A stretch of DNA of 64,000 nt from Paraburkholderia kururiensis JCM 10599 = LMG 19447 (GCF_003986935.1 NZ_RJZE01000025.1:62001-126000), one strand, 5' to 3'; numbered from the stretch's first letter, positions 17,812 through 27,136 are shown. Notes: generated by a model not told the origin, from the sequence alone. Numbers and translations: made by a program.

Positions 17812-18371
17812 GAGTTACTCCTTTAGGGCACGTCCACAAGACTGCGCCCATCAACGATGTGTGCAAGGCCAAGAGACTAACAGCTGCTTTAGGGCCAGCA
17901 TCGTACCGTGAATGCCCCCTCCGATATGCGGACATATCTTCAGCCGACCGAACGCCAGACCGGGCGAGTTGTCCGATCCCAGCTTGTCTTCAGCCATTCG
18001 AGCATTTCGCACAAGTGGTCGCTTCATGGCCAACCAGAGCCCCACGACCGAGCGCGGCGATCGTCGCGGGCGTGCGTGCGATGCAAAAGGGCGTGACCCG
18101 ACCCACTACGGTCAGACGCCCCCCTCCAAAGCGGTCAGTCAGTCGAATCACGGTTTTGCGAGCTGGAGCACCTTAAAGCGGCCATCGGCAAGCTCACACA
18201 ACCGGCCAACAAGAGGCTGACCTGCATCGCCAGCGTCACCGTCAGGTCGGAGGCCGCGTTGATGGACCAAGCCTCGCCTTCTACAAAACGCTGCATCAGA
18301 TCGGGCGGCCAGGTGCGCGCTGTTAGCCGACACTGGTTTGCGAATGGCAGCGAACCAGGCGTCCGAGGCGC
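17812..18371. other. 560-bp gap containing the second repeat copy
   Basis: No supported gene. It contains repeat copy B (18027-18104). The stretch 18130-18340 is open on both strands with some coding-like composition and may be a decayed gene fragment, but I do not recognise it. It marks the right border of the accessory module that starts near 11.8 kb. Confidence 0.5.
18027..18104 (+). repeat. Dispersed direct repeat, copy B
   Basis: 78 bp starting TGGCCAACCAGAGCCCCACG, matching copy A at 11807-11883 in the same orientation with about 93% identity. The two copies bracket 6.1 kb containing six genes (hydrolase, NTF2-like, RidA, CMD, hydrolase, AraC). Confidence 0.8.
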
Positions 18372-19286
18372 CTATTTAATGAAATCCTGGATTGCGGTGA
18401 CGGTGGCCTTGGGGTTTTCTTCCATCAGCCAATGGCCCGAGTCGGGGATGACGGCGCCCTGTACGTTGCTGAAGGCCGCCTTGGCGACAACGGCCATTTC
18501 CGGACCGAAAGATTTCTCGCCGCCGACGGCCAGGACAGGGATCGGCAGCGGGCCGTTGGCCAGGAACGCCTGGTTGTCGACAGCGTCCTGGTCGAACGCA
18601 TGGAACTGCTCGAAGCCGTCGTGCATCGCATTCGGCCGGGCGTAGAGCCTGGCGTAGTGGACGCGGCTCGCTTCATCGAAGTTCTTGGGGTTGGCCGAGA
18701 AGTCATTCCAGAACCGGTCGAGGTAGATCCGCTCGCGACCCTTGACCAGCCGTTCCATGTCGGGTCCGCCAAACCGGAAATGCCAAAGGAGAGGATTCTT
18801 CAGAATCTCTTCCCAAGGGCCGACGCCGGGAATCGGGGCGTCCATCAGGACCAGATGCGTGACGCGTTCCGGCTGCTCGGCGACGAACGCGAAGGCGACC
18901 ATGTTGCCGATGTCGTGGGCGACGACGTCGACTTTGTCCACGTGCAGCGCGTCGAGCACATCGGCCACATCGTGCCCCTGATTCTTCTTGTCGTAGCCGG
19001 TGGCTGGATGGGCGGAAAGGCCCATGCCGCGCAGGTCGGGTACGATCACCGTATGGGTTTGGGCGAGCGCGGCGGCGAGCGGTTCCCACATGTCGCCGCT
19101 TTCGCCATAGCCGTGCAACATGACCACAGCCGGCCCGTGTCCTCCGACGCGGACAAATATCCGGGTTCCGTTCGCGGCGATCGTTTCGGTTCGGAAGCTG
19201 CTCGGGTAAGGCGTCACGCCAGCCGCACAAGGTTGCGCGGCAAGTACTGAGCAGCATGCAATCAGGGACGCGAGCATTCGGATCAT
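18372..19286 (-). CDS. Exported alpha/beta hydrolase, epoxide hydrolase/dehalogenase type
   Basis: A 304-residue alpha/beta hydrolase with an N-terminal signal (MIRMLASLIACCSVLAAQPCAAG). The nucleophile elbow reads VVAHDIGNMVA, so the nucleophile is Asp rather than Ser. With the oxyanion motif VVMLHGYGESGDMW and PDLRGMGLSAHP, this places it with epoxide hydrolases and haloalkane/haloacetate dehalogenases. The catalytic His is in PDSGHWLMEENPKA. AAGG lies 8 bp before the ATG at 19286; an in-frame GTG three codons upstream is less likely because the AAGG overlaps it. The presence of a signal peptide on this normally cytoplasmic family is notable. It is separated from its neighbours and no operon partner is evident. 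Confidence 0.85.
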   Translation of the reverse strand: MIRMLASLIACCSVLAAQPCAAGVTPYPSSFRTETIAANGTRIFVRVGGHGPAVVMLHGYGESGDMWEPLAAALAQTHTVIVPDLRGMGLSAHPATGYDKKNQGHDVADVLDALHVDKVDVVAHDIGNMVAFAFVAEQPERVTHLVLMDAPIPGVGPWEEILKNPLLWHFRFGGPDMERLVKGRERIYLDRFWNDFSANPKNFDEASRVHYARLYARPNAMHDGFEQFHAFDQDAVDNQAFLANGPLPIPVLAVGGEKSFGPEMAVVAKAAFSNVQGAVIPDSGHWLMEENPKATVTAIQDFIK

Positions 19287-19575
19287 GATGAGCACCTTTG
19301 GGCCTGGTTGGTGGCGCTAACGATAGGTGCCCGCCGGATCGGCGGCTTGAAGAAACTTATCGAACTTGTCGCTCGATCCGCTGCCGTCAAGTTCCGAATG
19401 CGCTGCACGGCGCTAGCCGCGGGAGGATTGGCGGCCTGCGGCCATAATAGATTCGTTCAAGTTCGTGCATGAGCGGTCGGCTATGATCGGTTTTGTCACA
19501 CGGTCGACCCAGATTTCTAATCGTGTGCAGTGACCTCATCACTTCACCGCGCCTCGATCGGAACAAGGGTGCCAC

Positions 19576-21219
19576 ATGACAACGCAGCTCGAAAACGCGC
19601 ACGTCTCCATGCAAGATACGGAGCAAGGTAACGCCACGTTGACCGGCGACCTTCAATCCTGGGAGCGAAGCTTCCGCATCGCGATCGACACCATTCCCGG
19701 GTTGGCCTGGTTCGGCAGCGCCGATGGGCCGGTCGAATTCTTGAACAAACAGTGGTGCGAATACACGGGCATTGCGATGGACGATGCGTTGGGCTGGGGG
19801 TGGACCCGCACCATTCATCCTGAGGATTTTCCCCGTCTCGAGGCCCAGTGGAGCGATGCACTGATGCGCCGCCTGCCGGGTGAGCTCGAGGCACGCGTGC
19901 GCCGGTCCGACGGCGAATATCGCTGGTTTCTGTTTCGCTACGCGCCGCTACAGGACGATACGGGCCGAGTGCTCAAATGGTACGGGGCCAACATCGACAT
20001 CGAAGCACGCAAGCTCGCTGAGAAGGCGTTGCAGGCGTCGGAGCAACTGGCTCGCGCGCAGGTCGATGCCCTCAAGAGTTCCCTCGATGCCCTCGCGATG
20101 GAACCGGACCCGAATCGGCTCGTCGCGCACAGCCTGCGGACCTTGTCTCGGCAATTCGACGCGCACAGCATGAGCGTATGGCGCCGCGATCCGGCCGACG
20201 GCACGGTTGGGCTGGCATACGCTTTCGAAGACGGTTACGTCATACCCAACACCGACTCGCGGTTCGCCGGGCTGGATCTGTCGCTACCGATGGACGAGGC
20301 CTATCCGTGGCCCGAAGTGTTCCGTTCCGGAAAGGCGAACGTTATCGAGGATATTCGGGCCGTTCCGTCCTTTCCCTTGTGCGACAGGCTGATCCCGCTC
20401 GGTATCGTCACGGTTCTTTTAGTGCCGATGGTCATCGCCGGGTGTTTGGAAGGCGCCATCGGACTTCGCTTCAAGCAGCGCCGCGCCTTCCGGAGCGAGG
20501 AGGTCGAGCTGGCCCAGGCACTGACCAATCAGACCACCCTGATGATCCGGTTGGCCGAGTTGTCGGCGCAAGGCCGGGAAACCGCGATTACGGCGGAACG
20601 CAACCGCATCGCGCGCGATATTCACGACACGCTGGCACAAGGCCTGACTGGCGTCATCGTCCAGCTAGAGGCTGCAGAAGACGCCAGCCGGCGCGGCCTC
20701 GGGCGCGACGCGGAGCGGCACGTCACATCGGCGCGCAATCTGGCGCGAGAAAGCCTGAGCGAGGCCAGGCGGTCTGTTGCGGCGCTGCGTCCTCAGCCTC
20801 TCGAGGAAGGCGCCGTCACCGATGCCCTACGCGTGCTCATCAGGCGGTTGACCGATGGCGTCGCACTCGACGCCGATTTCCGCGTTCTGGGCGTGCCTCG
20901 GGCGCTTCCGCGCGACTGGGAAGACAACCTGTTCCGGATCGCACAGGAGCTCGTGACCAACGTGCTTCGCCATGCCAAGGCGTCTCGTATCGCCGTCACC
21001 ATTGCCTTCACCGAAGAGGACGTCCGGCTCGAATGTGCGGACGACGGCTGCGGCTTCGATTCGTCCGCGAAACATGAAGGCTTTGGCGTAATGGGCATAC
21101 GCGAGCGTATCGACGCCATGGGGGGCCGGATGAAGTTGACGAGCTCGATCGGTCGCGGCACCGAGGTGTCGATTCGCCTGCCAACCCCTTCTGTGGTGTC
21201 CGGCGCGCCACGAGCGTGA
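19576..21219 (+). CDS. PAS-GAF sensor histidine kinase (NarL-partner type)
   Basis: A 547-residue cytoplasmic sensor kinase with no membrane segment. A PAS domain (about residues 28-150) shows IPGLAWFGSADGPVEFLN and the PAC segment RWFLFRYAPLQDDTGRV. A GAF domain follows (about 170-330). The HisKA_3 dimerisation region has phospho-acceptor His350 in ERNRIARDIHDTLAQ, and the HATPase domain (about 440-540) contains RIAQELVTNVLRHAKA and DDGCGFD. It phosphorylates the response regulator encoded immediately downstream; stop and next start lie within about 15 bp. Signal unknown; the PAS/GAF architecture allows a small ligand or redox cue. Confidence 0.93.
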   Translation: MTTQLENAHVSMQDTEQGNATLTGDLQSWERSFRIAIDTIPGLAWFGSADGPVEFLNKQWCEYTGIAMDDALGWGWTRTIHPEDFPRLEAQWSDALMRRLPGELEARVRRSDGEYRWFLFRYAPLQDDTGRVLKWYGANIDIEARKLAEKALQASEQLARAQVDALKSSLDALAMEPDPNRLVAHSLRTLSRQFDAHSMSVWRRDPADGTVGLAYAFEDGYVIPNTDSRFAGLDLSLPMDEAYPWPEVFRSGKANVIEDIRAVPSFPLCDRLIPLGIVTVLLVPMVIAGCLEGAIGLRFKQRRAFRSEEVELAQALTNQTTLMIRLAELSAQGRETAITAERNRIARDIHDTLAQGLTGVIVQLEAAEDASRRGLGRDAERHVTSARNLARESLSEARRSVAALRPQPLEEGAVTDALRVLIRRLTDGVALDADFRVLGVPRALPRDWEDNLFRIAQELVTNVLRHAKASRIAVTIAFTEEDVRLECADDGCGFDSSAKHEGFGVMGIRERIDAMGGRMKLTSSIGRGTEVSIRLPTPSVVSGAPRA

Positions 21220-21233
21220 CGATGGAGCTATCG

Positions 21234-21875
21234 ATGTCTGACACGAATCAGCAGCCGGCACCCATACGCGTTCTCATTGCCGACGACCACGTGACGGTTC
21301 GAGAGGGGCTGGCAGCGATCATCGGGCGGCAGCCGGACATGGTCGTGGTCGCGGAGGCCACCAACGGCCAGCAGTGCGTCGACCGATGGCTCGAGTGCCG
21401 TCCCGATGTGACCTTGCTGGATCTGCGCATGCCGATTCTCGACGGCGTGGGCGCGATAGAAGCGATTCGCCGCGCCGAACCCTCGGCCAGGTTGATGGTC
21501 TTGACCACGTTCGACAGCGATCACGACATCTCCCGGGCCATCATGGCGGGAGCCAAGGGATACATGCTCAAGGACGCTCAGCGTGAGGAACTGTTGGAAT
21601 GCATCCGCAAAGTTCACGCCGGCAAGACTCAGATTCCTTCGTTCCTCGTTGCAAAACTCGCAGCCGGTGTCAGCGGCGAGGCGCTGACGAGTCGTGAACT
21701 CGAAGTCCTCTCCATGCTGGCGGGCGGGTGCAGCAACAAGGACATCGGGGCGCGCCTCGGCATCGGCGAAACGACTGTCAAGTCTCATCTGCGCAGCATC
21801 TTCAGCAAACTGCAGGTCCTGAGCCGCACGGAAGCGGTGGCGGTGGGCAGCAGGCGCGGCCTTATCCGGTTGTAG
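21234..21875 (+). CDS. NarL/FixJ-type response regulator
   Basis: A 213-residue two-domain regulator. The receiver has the acidic pair in VLIADDHVTVREGL and phospho-acceptor Asp63 in TLLDLRMP. The LuxR-type DNA-binding domain reads LTSRELEVLSMLAGG and IGARLGIGETTVKSHLRSIFSKL. I chose the ATG at 21234, which has GGAG 7 bp upstream. In-frame GTG (21216, overlapping the kinase stop) and ATG (21222) are alternatives. It pairs with the kinase just upstream. Confidence 0.93.
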   Translation: MSDTNQQPAPIRVLIADDHVTVREGLAAIIGRQPDMVVVAEATNGQQCVDRWLECRPDVTLLDLRMPILDGVGAIEAIRRAEPSARLMVLTTFDSDHDISRAIMAGAKGYMLKDAQREELLECIRKVHAGKTQIPSFLVAKLAAGVSGEALTSRELEVLSMLAGGCSNKDIGARLGIGETTVKSHLRSIFSKLQVLSRTEAVAVGSRRGLIRL

Positions 21876-22028
21876 ATTTTGGGACTTCGCACGCCTCTAG
21901 TTCGAATGGATGAGGCCCGTATGATCCGTTAGCGCGGTACGCGTGCCCGTCGACCGATCAATAGATTGCGGACGCGATCGGCGCGATAGTGTGGCCCGGC
22001 GGGAGTGAATCTCTCCAACTCGAGGGCA

Positions 22029-22616
22029 ATGACCATGCGCGCGTCGGTTGAAAACGAGAATGTCGTTTCGATTGTCACTGAGCTTCTCCAATGTGCAAGC
22101 CGGGTGCTCGAGCGGGATGGACAGAGCGCCAGGAAGGAAATCCAGCGGGCGCTGGATCTTCTCCTGGCCTGCCAGGCGAACAACACGGGAATCCAGCCGC
22201 GCAATACTGAATATCGCGCCCAGGGGTTGGCGCTTTGGCAAGCGCGACGGGTCATCGATCATGTCGCGGGCAATCTTGAGACGCAGATTCGAGTTGAAGA
22301 GTTGGCGAGCGTGACGCGGCTCAGCAAGAGCCATTTTTTCCGGGCGTTCCGGCTCAGTTTCAGCACGTCGCCGCACGCCTACATTCTCACGCTGCGGCTC
22401 GCGCGCGCGAGAGAGATGCTGATGGCAAGCGACGAGCAGATCAGTCGCGTGGCCGCGGCTTGCGGATTTGCCGATCAAGCGCATTTCTCGAGGATCTTTC
22501 GGCGGGAAATTGGCTGCGCGCCAGGATTGTGGCGGCGCGAGCAGCGCCGATCGTCCATCGCTGACAGGGCGAGTTCGGCGCCCGGCGCCGCGCCCCGCGT
22601 CGCGCGGGCATGCTAA
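22029..22616 (+). CDS. Short AraC family DNA-binding protein
   Basis: A 195-residue AraC-type protein. The double helix-turn-helix lies at about residues 78-180: IRVEELASVTRLSKSHFFRAF, STSPHAYILTLRLARAREML and CGFADQAHFSRIFRREIGCAP. The N-terminal 75 residues are helical and show no cupin or other sensor domain. The ATG at 22029 has CGAGGGCA upstream; a GTG at 22005 would add eight residues. It lies downstream of the two-component pair in the same orientation (154-bp gap) and upstream of an SDR gene, so it may be a second layer of the same circuit. Targets unknown. Confidence 0.87.
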   Translation: MTMRASVENENVVSIVTELLQCASRVLERDGQSARKEIQRALDLLLACQANNTGIQPRNTEYRAQGLALWQARRVIDHVAGNLETQIRVEELASVTRLSKSHFFRAFRLSFSTSPHAYILTLRLARAREMLMASDEQISRVAAACGFADQAHFSRIFRREIGCAPGLWRREQRRSSIADRASSAPGAAPRVARAC

Positions 22617-22742
22617 CCGGCAAGTTCGATACATTCGACGAAAGCCGGACACCCGTGAGCATCTAAACGTATCCCAGCAATCTACACTGGGCCGCACTCG
22701 TGCATCTCGCGGCCTCTATTCACGAGGTCCAGGAGAAACGAC

Positions 22743-23534
22743 ATGGATATGCAATTGAAGAATCGGCTGGCGCTGGTGACCGGCAGCACCGCCGGCATCG
22801 GTCTTGCCATTGCACAAGGGCTCGCCGCGGAAGGCGCGCGCGTCATCGTGAACGGCAGGACGCAGGAGGCGGTCGACCGGGCTGTGCGGTCGATTGCGGA
22901 GGCGACGGGTAACAAGCCGCTCGGTTTCGCCGGCGATCTGAGCGATGCCGCCCAGGCCGAGGCACTTGTGCGTGCGTTCCCGAACGTGGAGATTCTCGTC
23001 AATAGTCTGGGCATTTTCGAGCCCAAGCCGTTCGAAGAGATCCCCGACGAGGACTGGCGCCGTTTCTTCGACGTGAACGTGCTCAGCGGCGTGCGCCTCG
23101 CGCGTATGTATCTTCCCGCGATGCGGCGCGCCGACTGGGGGCGCATCATCTTCATCTCCAGCGAGAGCGGTGTGCAGATTCCGGTCGAGATGGTTCACTA
23201 CGGCGTGACCAAGACCGCGTTGCTTGGCGTGTCGCGAGGTCTGGCCGAGACCGTCGCAGGGACCGGTATTACCGTGAACAGCGTTCTACCGGGGCCTACC
23301 AAATCACGAGGCGTTACCGACTTTGTCGATGCGTTGGCACAGGGTGACGAAAAGACATTCGAGCAAGTCGAAAAGGAGTTTTTCGAAAACATTCGGCCGA
23401 CGTCCCTCATCAAGCGTTTCGCCTCGCCCGAAGAGGTCGCGTCGATGGTAACGTATCTTGCCAGCCCGTTGGCTTCGGCGACGACGGGGGCAGCGTTGCG
23501 TGTCGACGGTGGCGTCGTCAAGAGCGCTTTCTAG
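22743..23534 (+). CDS. SDR family oxidoreductase
   Basis: A 263-residue classical short-chain dehydrogenase/reductase. The cofactor motif is [16 protein letters not shown], followed by the NAG-equivalent NSLG, the catalytic Ser in [11 protein letters not shown], and Tyr-Lys in [12 protein letters not shown]. The Arg after the second beta strand (VNGRTQE) suggests NADP(H). AGGAGAAACGAC before the ATG is a strong ribosome binding site. Alone on this strand after the AraC gene; substrate not predictable. Confidence 0.9.
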
Positions 23535-23592
23535 TGTTTTATTTTTATCCGCACCCCCAATGGCGGGAGATGACCGCTCTCGCTCATCAGTA

Positions 23593-23748
23593 ATGCTGAC
23601 CGTTATGTGGCGCTTACCGAAGGTTCGCCTGGAAGAACTGAAGGGCCATCTGATCGAGTTGTGTATGGAAGGCGGCCCGGTGAAACCCGACAGCATCGAC
23701 GCACAGCTCCGGCGCGCCCGCCCGCCGGGAAAATTCACGATGCGGTGA
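23593..23748 (+). CDS. Possible small hypothetical protein
   Basis: A 51-codon frame ([19 protein letters not shown] at the start) between the SDR stop and the chemoreceptor stop. The codon usage is moderately coding-like, but there is no recognisable domain and no clear ribosome binding site. It could equally be a gene fragment. Confidence 0.25.
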
Positions 23749-23780
23749 TTGCCGCCCATCCGCTTGCGGGCCAGCGGCGT

Positions 23781-24965
23781 CTAGTCGAGTTTCCATGCGC
23801 CCACCGCTTCGGCAAGCGTGCGGGCGCGTTCGTTGAGATCCTCGGTGGTAGTCATCAGATGCTGCACCATCCCGGCGTTCTGCTGTGTGACCGCATCGAT
23901 GTCCTTGATGGCCTCGTTGAGCTGCCGCACGCCGTGGCTTTGCTCGCTTGCCGAGCGGCTCATGGCGTCGCTGAGTTGCGCGACTTCGTGCGCGGCGCTC
24001 ACCACTTCGTCCATGGCGCTGCCCACGTCGGTACATAACCTCGCGCCCTCGGCAATCGTGCCGCGCGCGCTTCCAATCAGCGCTTCGATTTCGCGCGCCG
24101 CCTGGGCGCTGCGTTGCGCGAGGCTGCGTACTTCGCCGGCCACCACCGCGAACCCCTTGCCTTGATGGCCGGCGCGCGCGGCTTCCACGGCAGCATTGAG
24201 CGCCAGGATGTTGGTCTGGAACGCGAGTTCGTTCACGACGGACACCACGGCGCTGATCTGCTGCGAATCGCGGGCAATGGAATCCATCGAATCGATCACA
24301 GCACGTACGCGCGTGCGGCTGGCATGCGCCAGTTCCGATGCCTGGCCGGCGAGCCGGTTGGTCTGCTCGGCCACCTGCGCGCTGCGCTGCACGCCTTCGC
24401 TGATCTGCTGCGTCGTCGCCGCGGTTTGCTGGATGGCCGCTGCCTGCGATTCGGCGCCGCTCGACAGGCGCGCGTTCTGGGTATGCAGGCGACTCGCGCA
24501 ATCGTCGACGGCCGCCGCTTCGCGGGTCACGGCGCTCAGCGTTCCGACGAGCCCTTGCTGCATCTGGGCGAGTGCGGCGAAGAGGCGCCGTGCCTGGGTG
24601 CGCTCATCCACGACGATGGCTTCGCGCAACTCGCCGAGCGCAATCGCGTGCACGGTTTGCATGGCGTGGTCGAGCGGCCGGACCACCTTGGCGCCGAGCC
24701 AGCGCCTTCCGGCAAACGCAAGCATGACGCTCGCGAGAGCAAGCGCCGCGAAGCTCCAGAGCGCGACGGCTTCAAGGCGATGCACGCCGGCAACGTAGGT
24801 TGCGAGCGCACCGTCGGGTGGCGCGCTCGCCGCGCTGGCCGCCGCTTCGGCGAGCGTGGCATACGCGTAGGCACACGCCGCGCCGCCGGCAGCAATCGTC
24901 AGCGACATCGCAAGTCCCGCGCCGACGATCAGCGTGAGCGCGGCGGGAATGCGGACGTTCCTCAT
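23781..24965 (-). CDS. Methyl-accepting chemotaxis protein with minimal periplasmic loop
   Basis: A 394-residue chemoreceptor. Two membrane helices lie near residues 8-32 and 68-90, leaving only about 35 residues (ATLAEAAASAASAPPDGALA and on) outside the membrane instead of the usual 120-150. A HAMP-like region follows, then a signalling domain whose hairpin tip reads NELAFQTNILALNAAVEAAR. No C-terminal xWxxF tether is seen; the protein ends VGAWKLD. The ATG at 24965 was chosen because it puts the first membrane segment at the N-terminus; the open frame upstream is the antisense of the porin end. The gene starts 20 bp after the porin stop, so the two are probably co-transcribed and involved in sensing and uptake of the same compound. 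Confidence 0.9.
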   Translation of the reverse strand: MRNVRIPAALTLIVGAGLAMSLTIAAGGAACAYAYATLAEAAASAASAPPDGALATYVAGVHRLEAVALWSFAALALASVMLAFAGRRWLGAKVVRPLDHAMQTVHAIALGELREAIVVDERTQARRLFAALAQMQQGLVGTLSAVTREAAAVDDCASRLHTQNARLSSGAESQAAAIQQTAATTQQISEGVQRSAQVAEQTNRLAGQASELAHASRTRVRAVIDSMDSIARDSQQISAVVSVVNELAFQTNILALNAAVEAARAGHQGKGFAVVAGEVRSLAQRSAQAAREIEALIGSARGTIAEGARLCTDVGSAMDEVVSAAHEVAQLSDAMSRSASEQSHGVRQLNEAIKDIDAVTQQNAGMVQHLMTTTEDLNERARTLAEAVGAWKLD

Positions 24966-24985
24966 CTCGATCTCGGCCTCCGGCG

Positions 24986-26089
24986 TCAGAACTTGTGTAC
25001 CAGACCGGCGATCTCGGTCGTGATGTTCTTGCCTGCGCCTACGGCGATGCCGGGTCCTGCGGCGTCGGCCACGGTGAATGCCGTCGTGCCGTGATTGCGC
25101 ACGCCCGCCACGCCGGCGTAGAAGCCGGTGCGCTTCGAGAACGGATAGTCGTAGCGCAAGGCCCATGAGAGCGCATGCCCGTCGCCGCCGGAGCGAAGCC
25201 AGTACTGCCCGAAGCTTGCCAGCAGCGAGCCGCCCACGACATGACGAATCAGGGCATTCACTTCATAGAAGTCGTGATTCGGTGTTGCGTAGGCGCTTGA
25301 AATCGATGTGCTCACGCCCGTGGCGTTGCGGTGCATTTGATAGAGCGCCGCGGTTTTCACCACGCCGAAGTCGTATGACGCGCCGATCAGATAGAAGCGT
25401 CCCGTGCCGACAGGCGTCGTTGCGCTGAGCGTGGCGCGGGGTGCGAAGCGCTGCTGCAGATAATCCGCGTCGGCGGAAAACGCGCCGGCCTTGAAGCTCA
25501 CGCTGGCCGAAAGCGTGTCGCCGAGCGAAGCCGGCATGCCGCCCGATCCGTTCGCGCCACGCGCATAGAGGGCGCGCAGCGTGAAGCCCGCCATCTCCGG
25601 CGACGTGTAGCGCAGCGAGTTGGCCGTGCGCGCCGAGGGCACGAATACGTAATTGTTGGTGGCGTTACCCCAGGCGAGCGCATTGAGTTCGCCGAGCGAG
25701 TACGTCACGTAGGTCAGGAACAACGGCGTGTAGTTGTTGCCGGCCTGGATCTGGCCGAACGGGCCCTGCACGCCTACCCACGCCTCCCGGTTGAACAAGG
25801 TCGTGCTGTTGGCCATGGCGCCTGAATTCGAATTGAAGCCGTTCTCCAGCTTGAAGACCACGTTGTAGCCGCCGCCGATGTTCTCCTTGCCGAGCAAGCC
25901 CCAGCGCGAGGGCGCAACGGAACTCGTCGCTTCGCGCACGACGGTCTTGCCGCCTGCGTTGGCGGCCTGGATCGCCGTATCGATGATTCCGTAGAGCGTG
26001 ACGGCCGACTGGGCGTGGGCGCTCGTCGCGTTGAGCGCGGCAACGGCGGCAAGGGCGGCGGTGGCGAGTGGGGCAAATTGCGGCTTCAT
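24986..26089 (-). CDS. Gram-negative trimeric porin
   Basis: A 367-residue 16-strand porin of the OmpC/Porin_4 family abundant in Burkholderiales. The signal peptide is MKPQFAPLATAALAAVAAL with cleavage after SAHA, and the mature protein opens QSAVTLYGIIDTAIQAAN. The chain ends LVHKF, with the C-terminal Phe recognised by the BAM complex. An AGGAGACGAC ribosome binding site defines the start, 26 codons inside the longest frame. It is followed at 20 bp by a chemoreceptor gene. Its upstream region contains three copies of a motif also found before the aromatic operon at 27.2 kb, implying control by the GntR regulator encoded just upstream. Confidence 0.93.
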   Translation of the reverse strand: MKPQFAPLATAALAAVAALNATSAHAQSAVTLYGIIDTAIQAANAGGKTVVREATSSVAPSRWGLLGKENIGGGYNVVFKLENGFNSNSGAMANSTTLFNREAWVGVQGPFGQIQAGNNYTPLFLTYVTYSLGELNALAWGNATNNYVFVPSARTANSLRYTSPEMAGFTLRALYARGANGSGGMPASLGDTLSASVSFKAGAFSADADYLQQRFAPRATLSATTPVGTGRFYLIGASYDFGVVKTAALYQMHRNATGVSTSISSAYATPNHDFYEVNALIRHVVGGSLLASFGQYWLRSGGDGHALSWALRYDYPFSKRTGFYAGVAGVRNHGTTAFTVADAAGPGIAVGAGKNITTEIAGLVHKF

Positions 26090-26138
26090 GTCGTCTCCTG
26101 AACGGTGCCGTCGGGATGCGGCACTCTCTGAGGGCAGG

Positions 26139-26208
26139 AGTTTTGTGTATGAAGCAATCGAAGTCAATAAAAAATATACAAAACTATAGAAAACACCAGG
26201 TTGTATAT
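26139..26208. promoter_or_regulatory. Cluster of three GntR-type motif copies upstream of the porin
   Basis: AGTTTTGTGTAT at 26139-26150 (11 of 12 bases), ATATACAAAACT at 26174-26185 (reverse complement of the 12-mer AGTTTTGTATAT) and TTGTATAT at 26201-26208. The 8-mers at 26174 and 26201 form a perfect inverted repeat 27 bp apart. The same 12-mer recurs at 27137-27148. The likely binder is the FCD-type GntR protein encoded at 26291-27025. Confidence 0.55.
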
Positions 26209-26290
26209 TTGACGTGAAATCTGCGGACGAACGGCTGCCGCGCCCGGGGCGACGGGGCGCGGCAGTACGGCAGGCAAGACGGGAGGGCGG

Positions 26291-27025
26291 TCAGCGGGAA
26301 GGCGGGAACAGATCGGCGTCCGCGAGGATGATGTCCGCTGTCTGGTGGTAGTGCGTGGTGAGGAGCTTGATGGCGAGCGCCGCGTCGCCGGCTACGACCG
26401 CGTCGAGCATGGCTTTGTGCTCGGCGCCTTCGTGGCGTCGCGGAAACACTCGCCGCACGGAAAGCTGCCGGTAGCGGTAGAGCTGGTCGGCAAGCTGGTC
26501 GCAAAAGCTGATGAGCCAGCGTGACTGGCACCCGCCGATCAGCGCGCGATGGAACTCGCGGTGGCGGCGCTCCCACTCGGGGTTCTCCTTGTACTCGGTT
26601 TCGCTGAGCGAGCGCGGCACCTTGGAGAGCCGGTGATAGGCCAGCACAACGGCTTCTTCCCACTCCACCGAGCGGCTCGCGAAGGCTTCGCGCAGCGCGA
26701 CTTCCTCCAGCCAGCAGCGCGTTTTCGTGATTTCCTGAAGGTCGCTCGCGCTGATGCCCGCTACCGCGAAGCCACGCTGGTCGCGCCGTTCCACGAGTCC
26801 ATCCGACGTCAGGCGATTGAGCGCCTCGCGAACGGGGGTCTGTCCGGCCTGGTACTGCTCGCAAAGGAACTCGATCTGCAGCCGGCGTCCCGGCTCCAGC
26901 TTGCCGTCGAGCAGGTCTGCGCGGATGCGGTCGTACAGGTTCGTGGCGAGCGTGGCGGCGCTGGCGTTGGCGCCGCCCGCGCCTGCGGGCGTTACGGGAG
27001 AGATCGCTGTGCGTGACAACTTCAC
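26291..27025 (-). CDS. GntR family (FCD) transcriptional regulator
   Basis: A 244-residue GntR/FadR-subfamily regulator. The winged helix (about residues 30-95) reads LYDRIRADLLDGKLEPGRRL and TPVREALNRLTSDGLVERR; the FCD all-helical sensor domain follows, with metal-site-type His residues such as HREFHRALI and AEHKAMLDAV. I chose GTG at 27025 (VKLSRTAISPV) because the longer frame reads back through AT-rich promoter DNA. It sits between the leftward porin-chemoreceptor pair and the rightward catabolic operon; shared motifs in both control regions suggest it represses both until an aromatic acid is present. Confidence 0.87.
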   Translation of the reverse strand: MKLSRTAISPVTPAGAGGANASAATLATNLYDRIRADLLDGKLEPGRRLQIEFLCEQYQAGQTPVREALNRLTSDGLVERRDQRGFAVAGISASDLQEITKTRCWLEEVALREAFASRSVEWEEAVVLAYHRLSKVPRSLSETEYKENPEWERRHREFHRALIGGCQSRWLISFCDQLADQLYRYRQLSVRRVFPRRHEGAEHKAMLDAVVAGDAALAIKLLTTHYHQTADIILADADLFPPSR

Positions 27026-27136
27026 ACCTTCAGAGGTTTCGTCTGGCGCAAAGTATATCTGATCCGCGCGCGGTTCCGGTGCGATCTGACTGTTTTGGGG
27101 TTTTCCCTTTGAAAATACATAAAAACGTCGACATGA

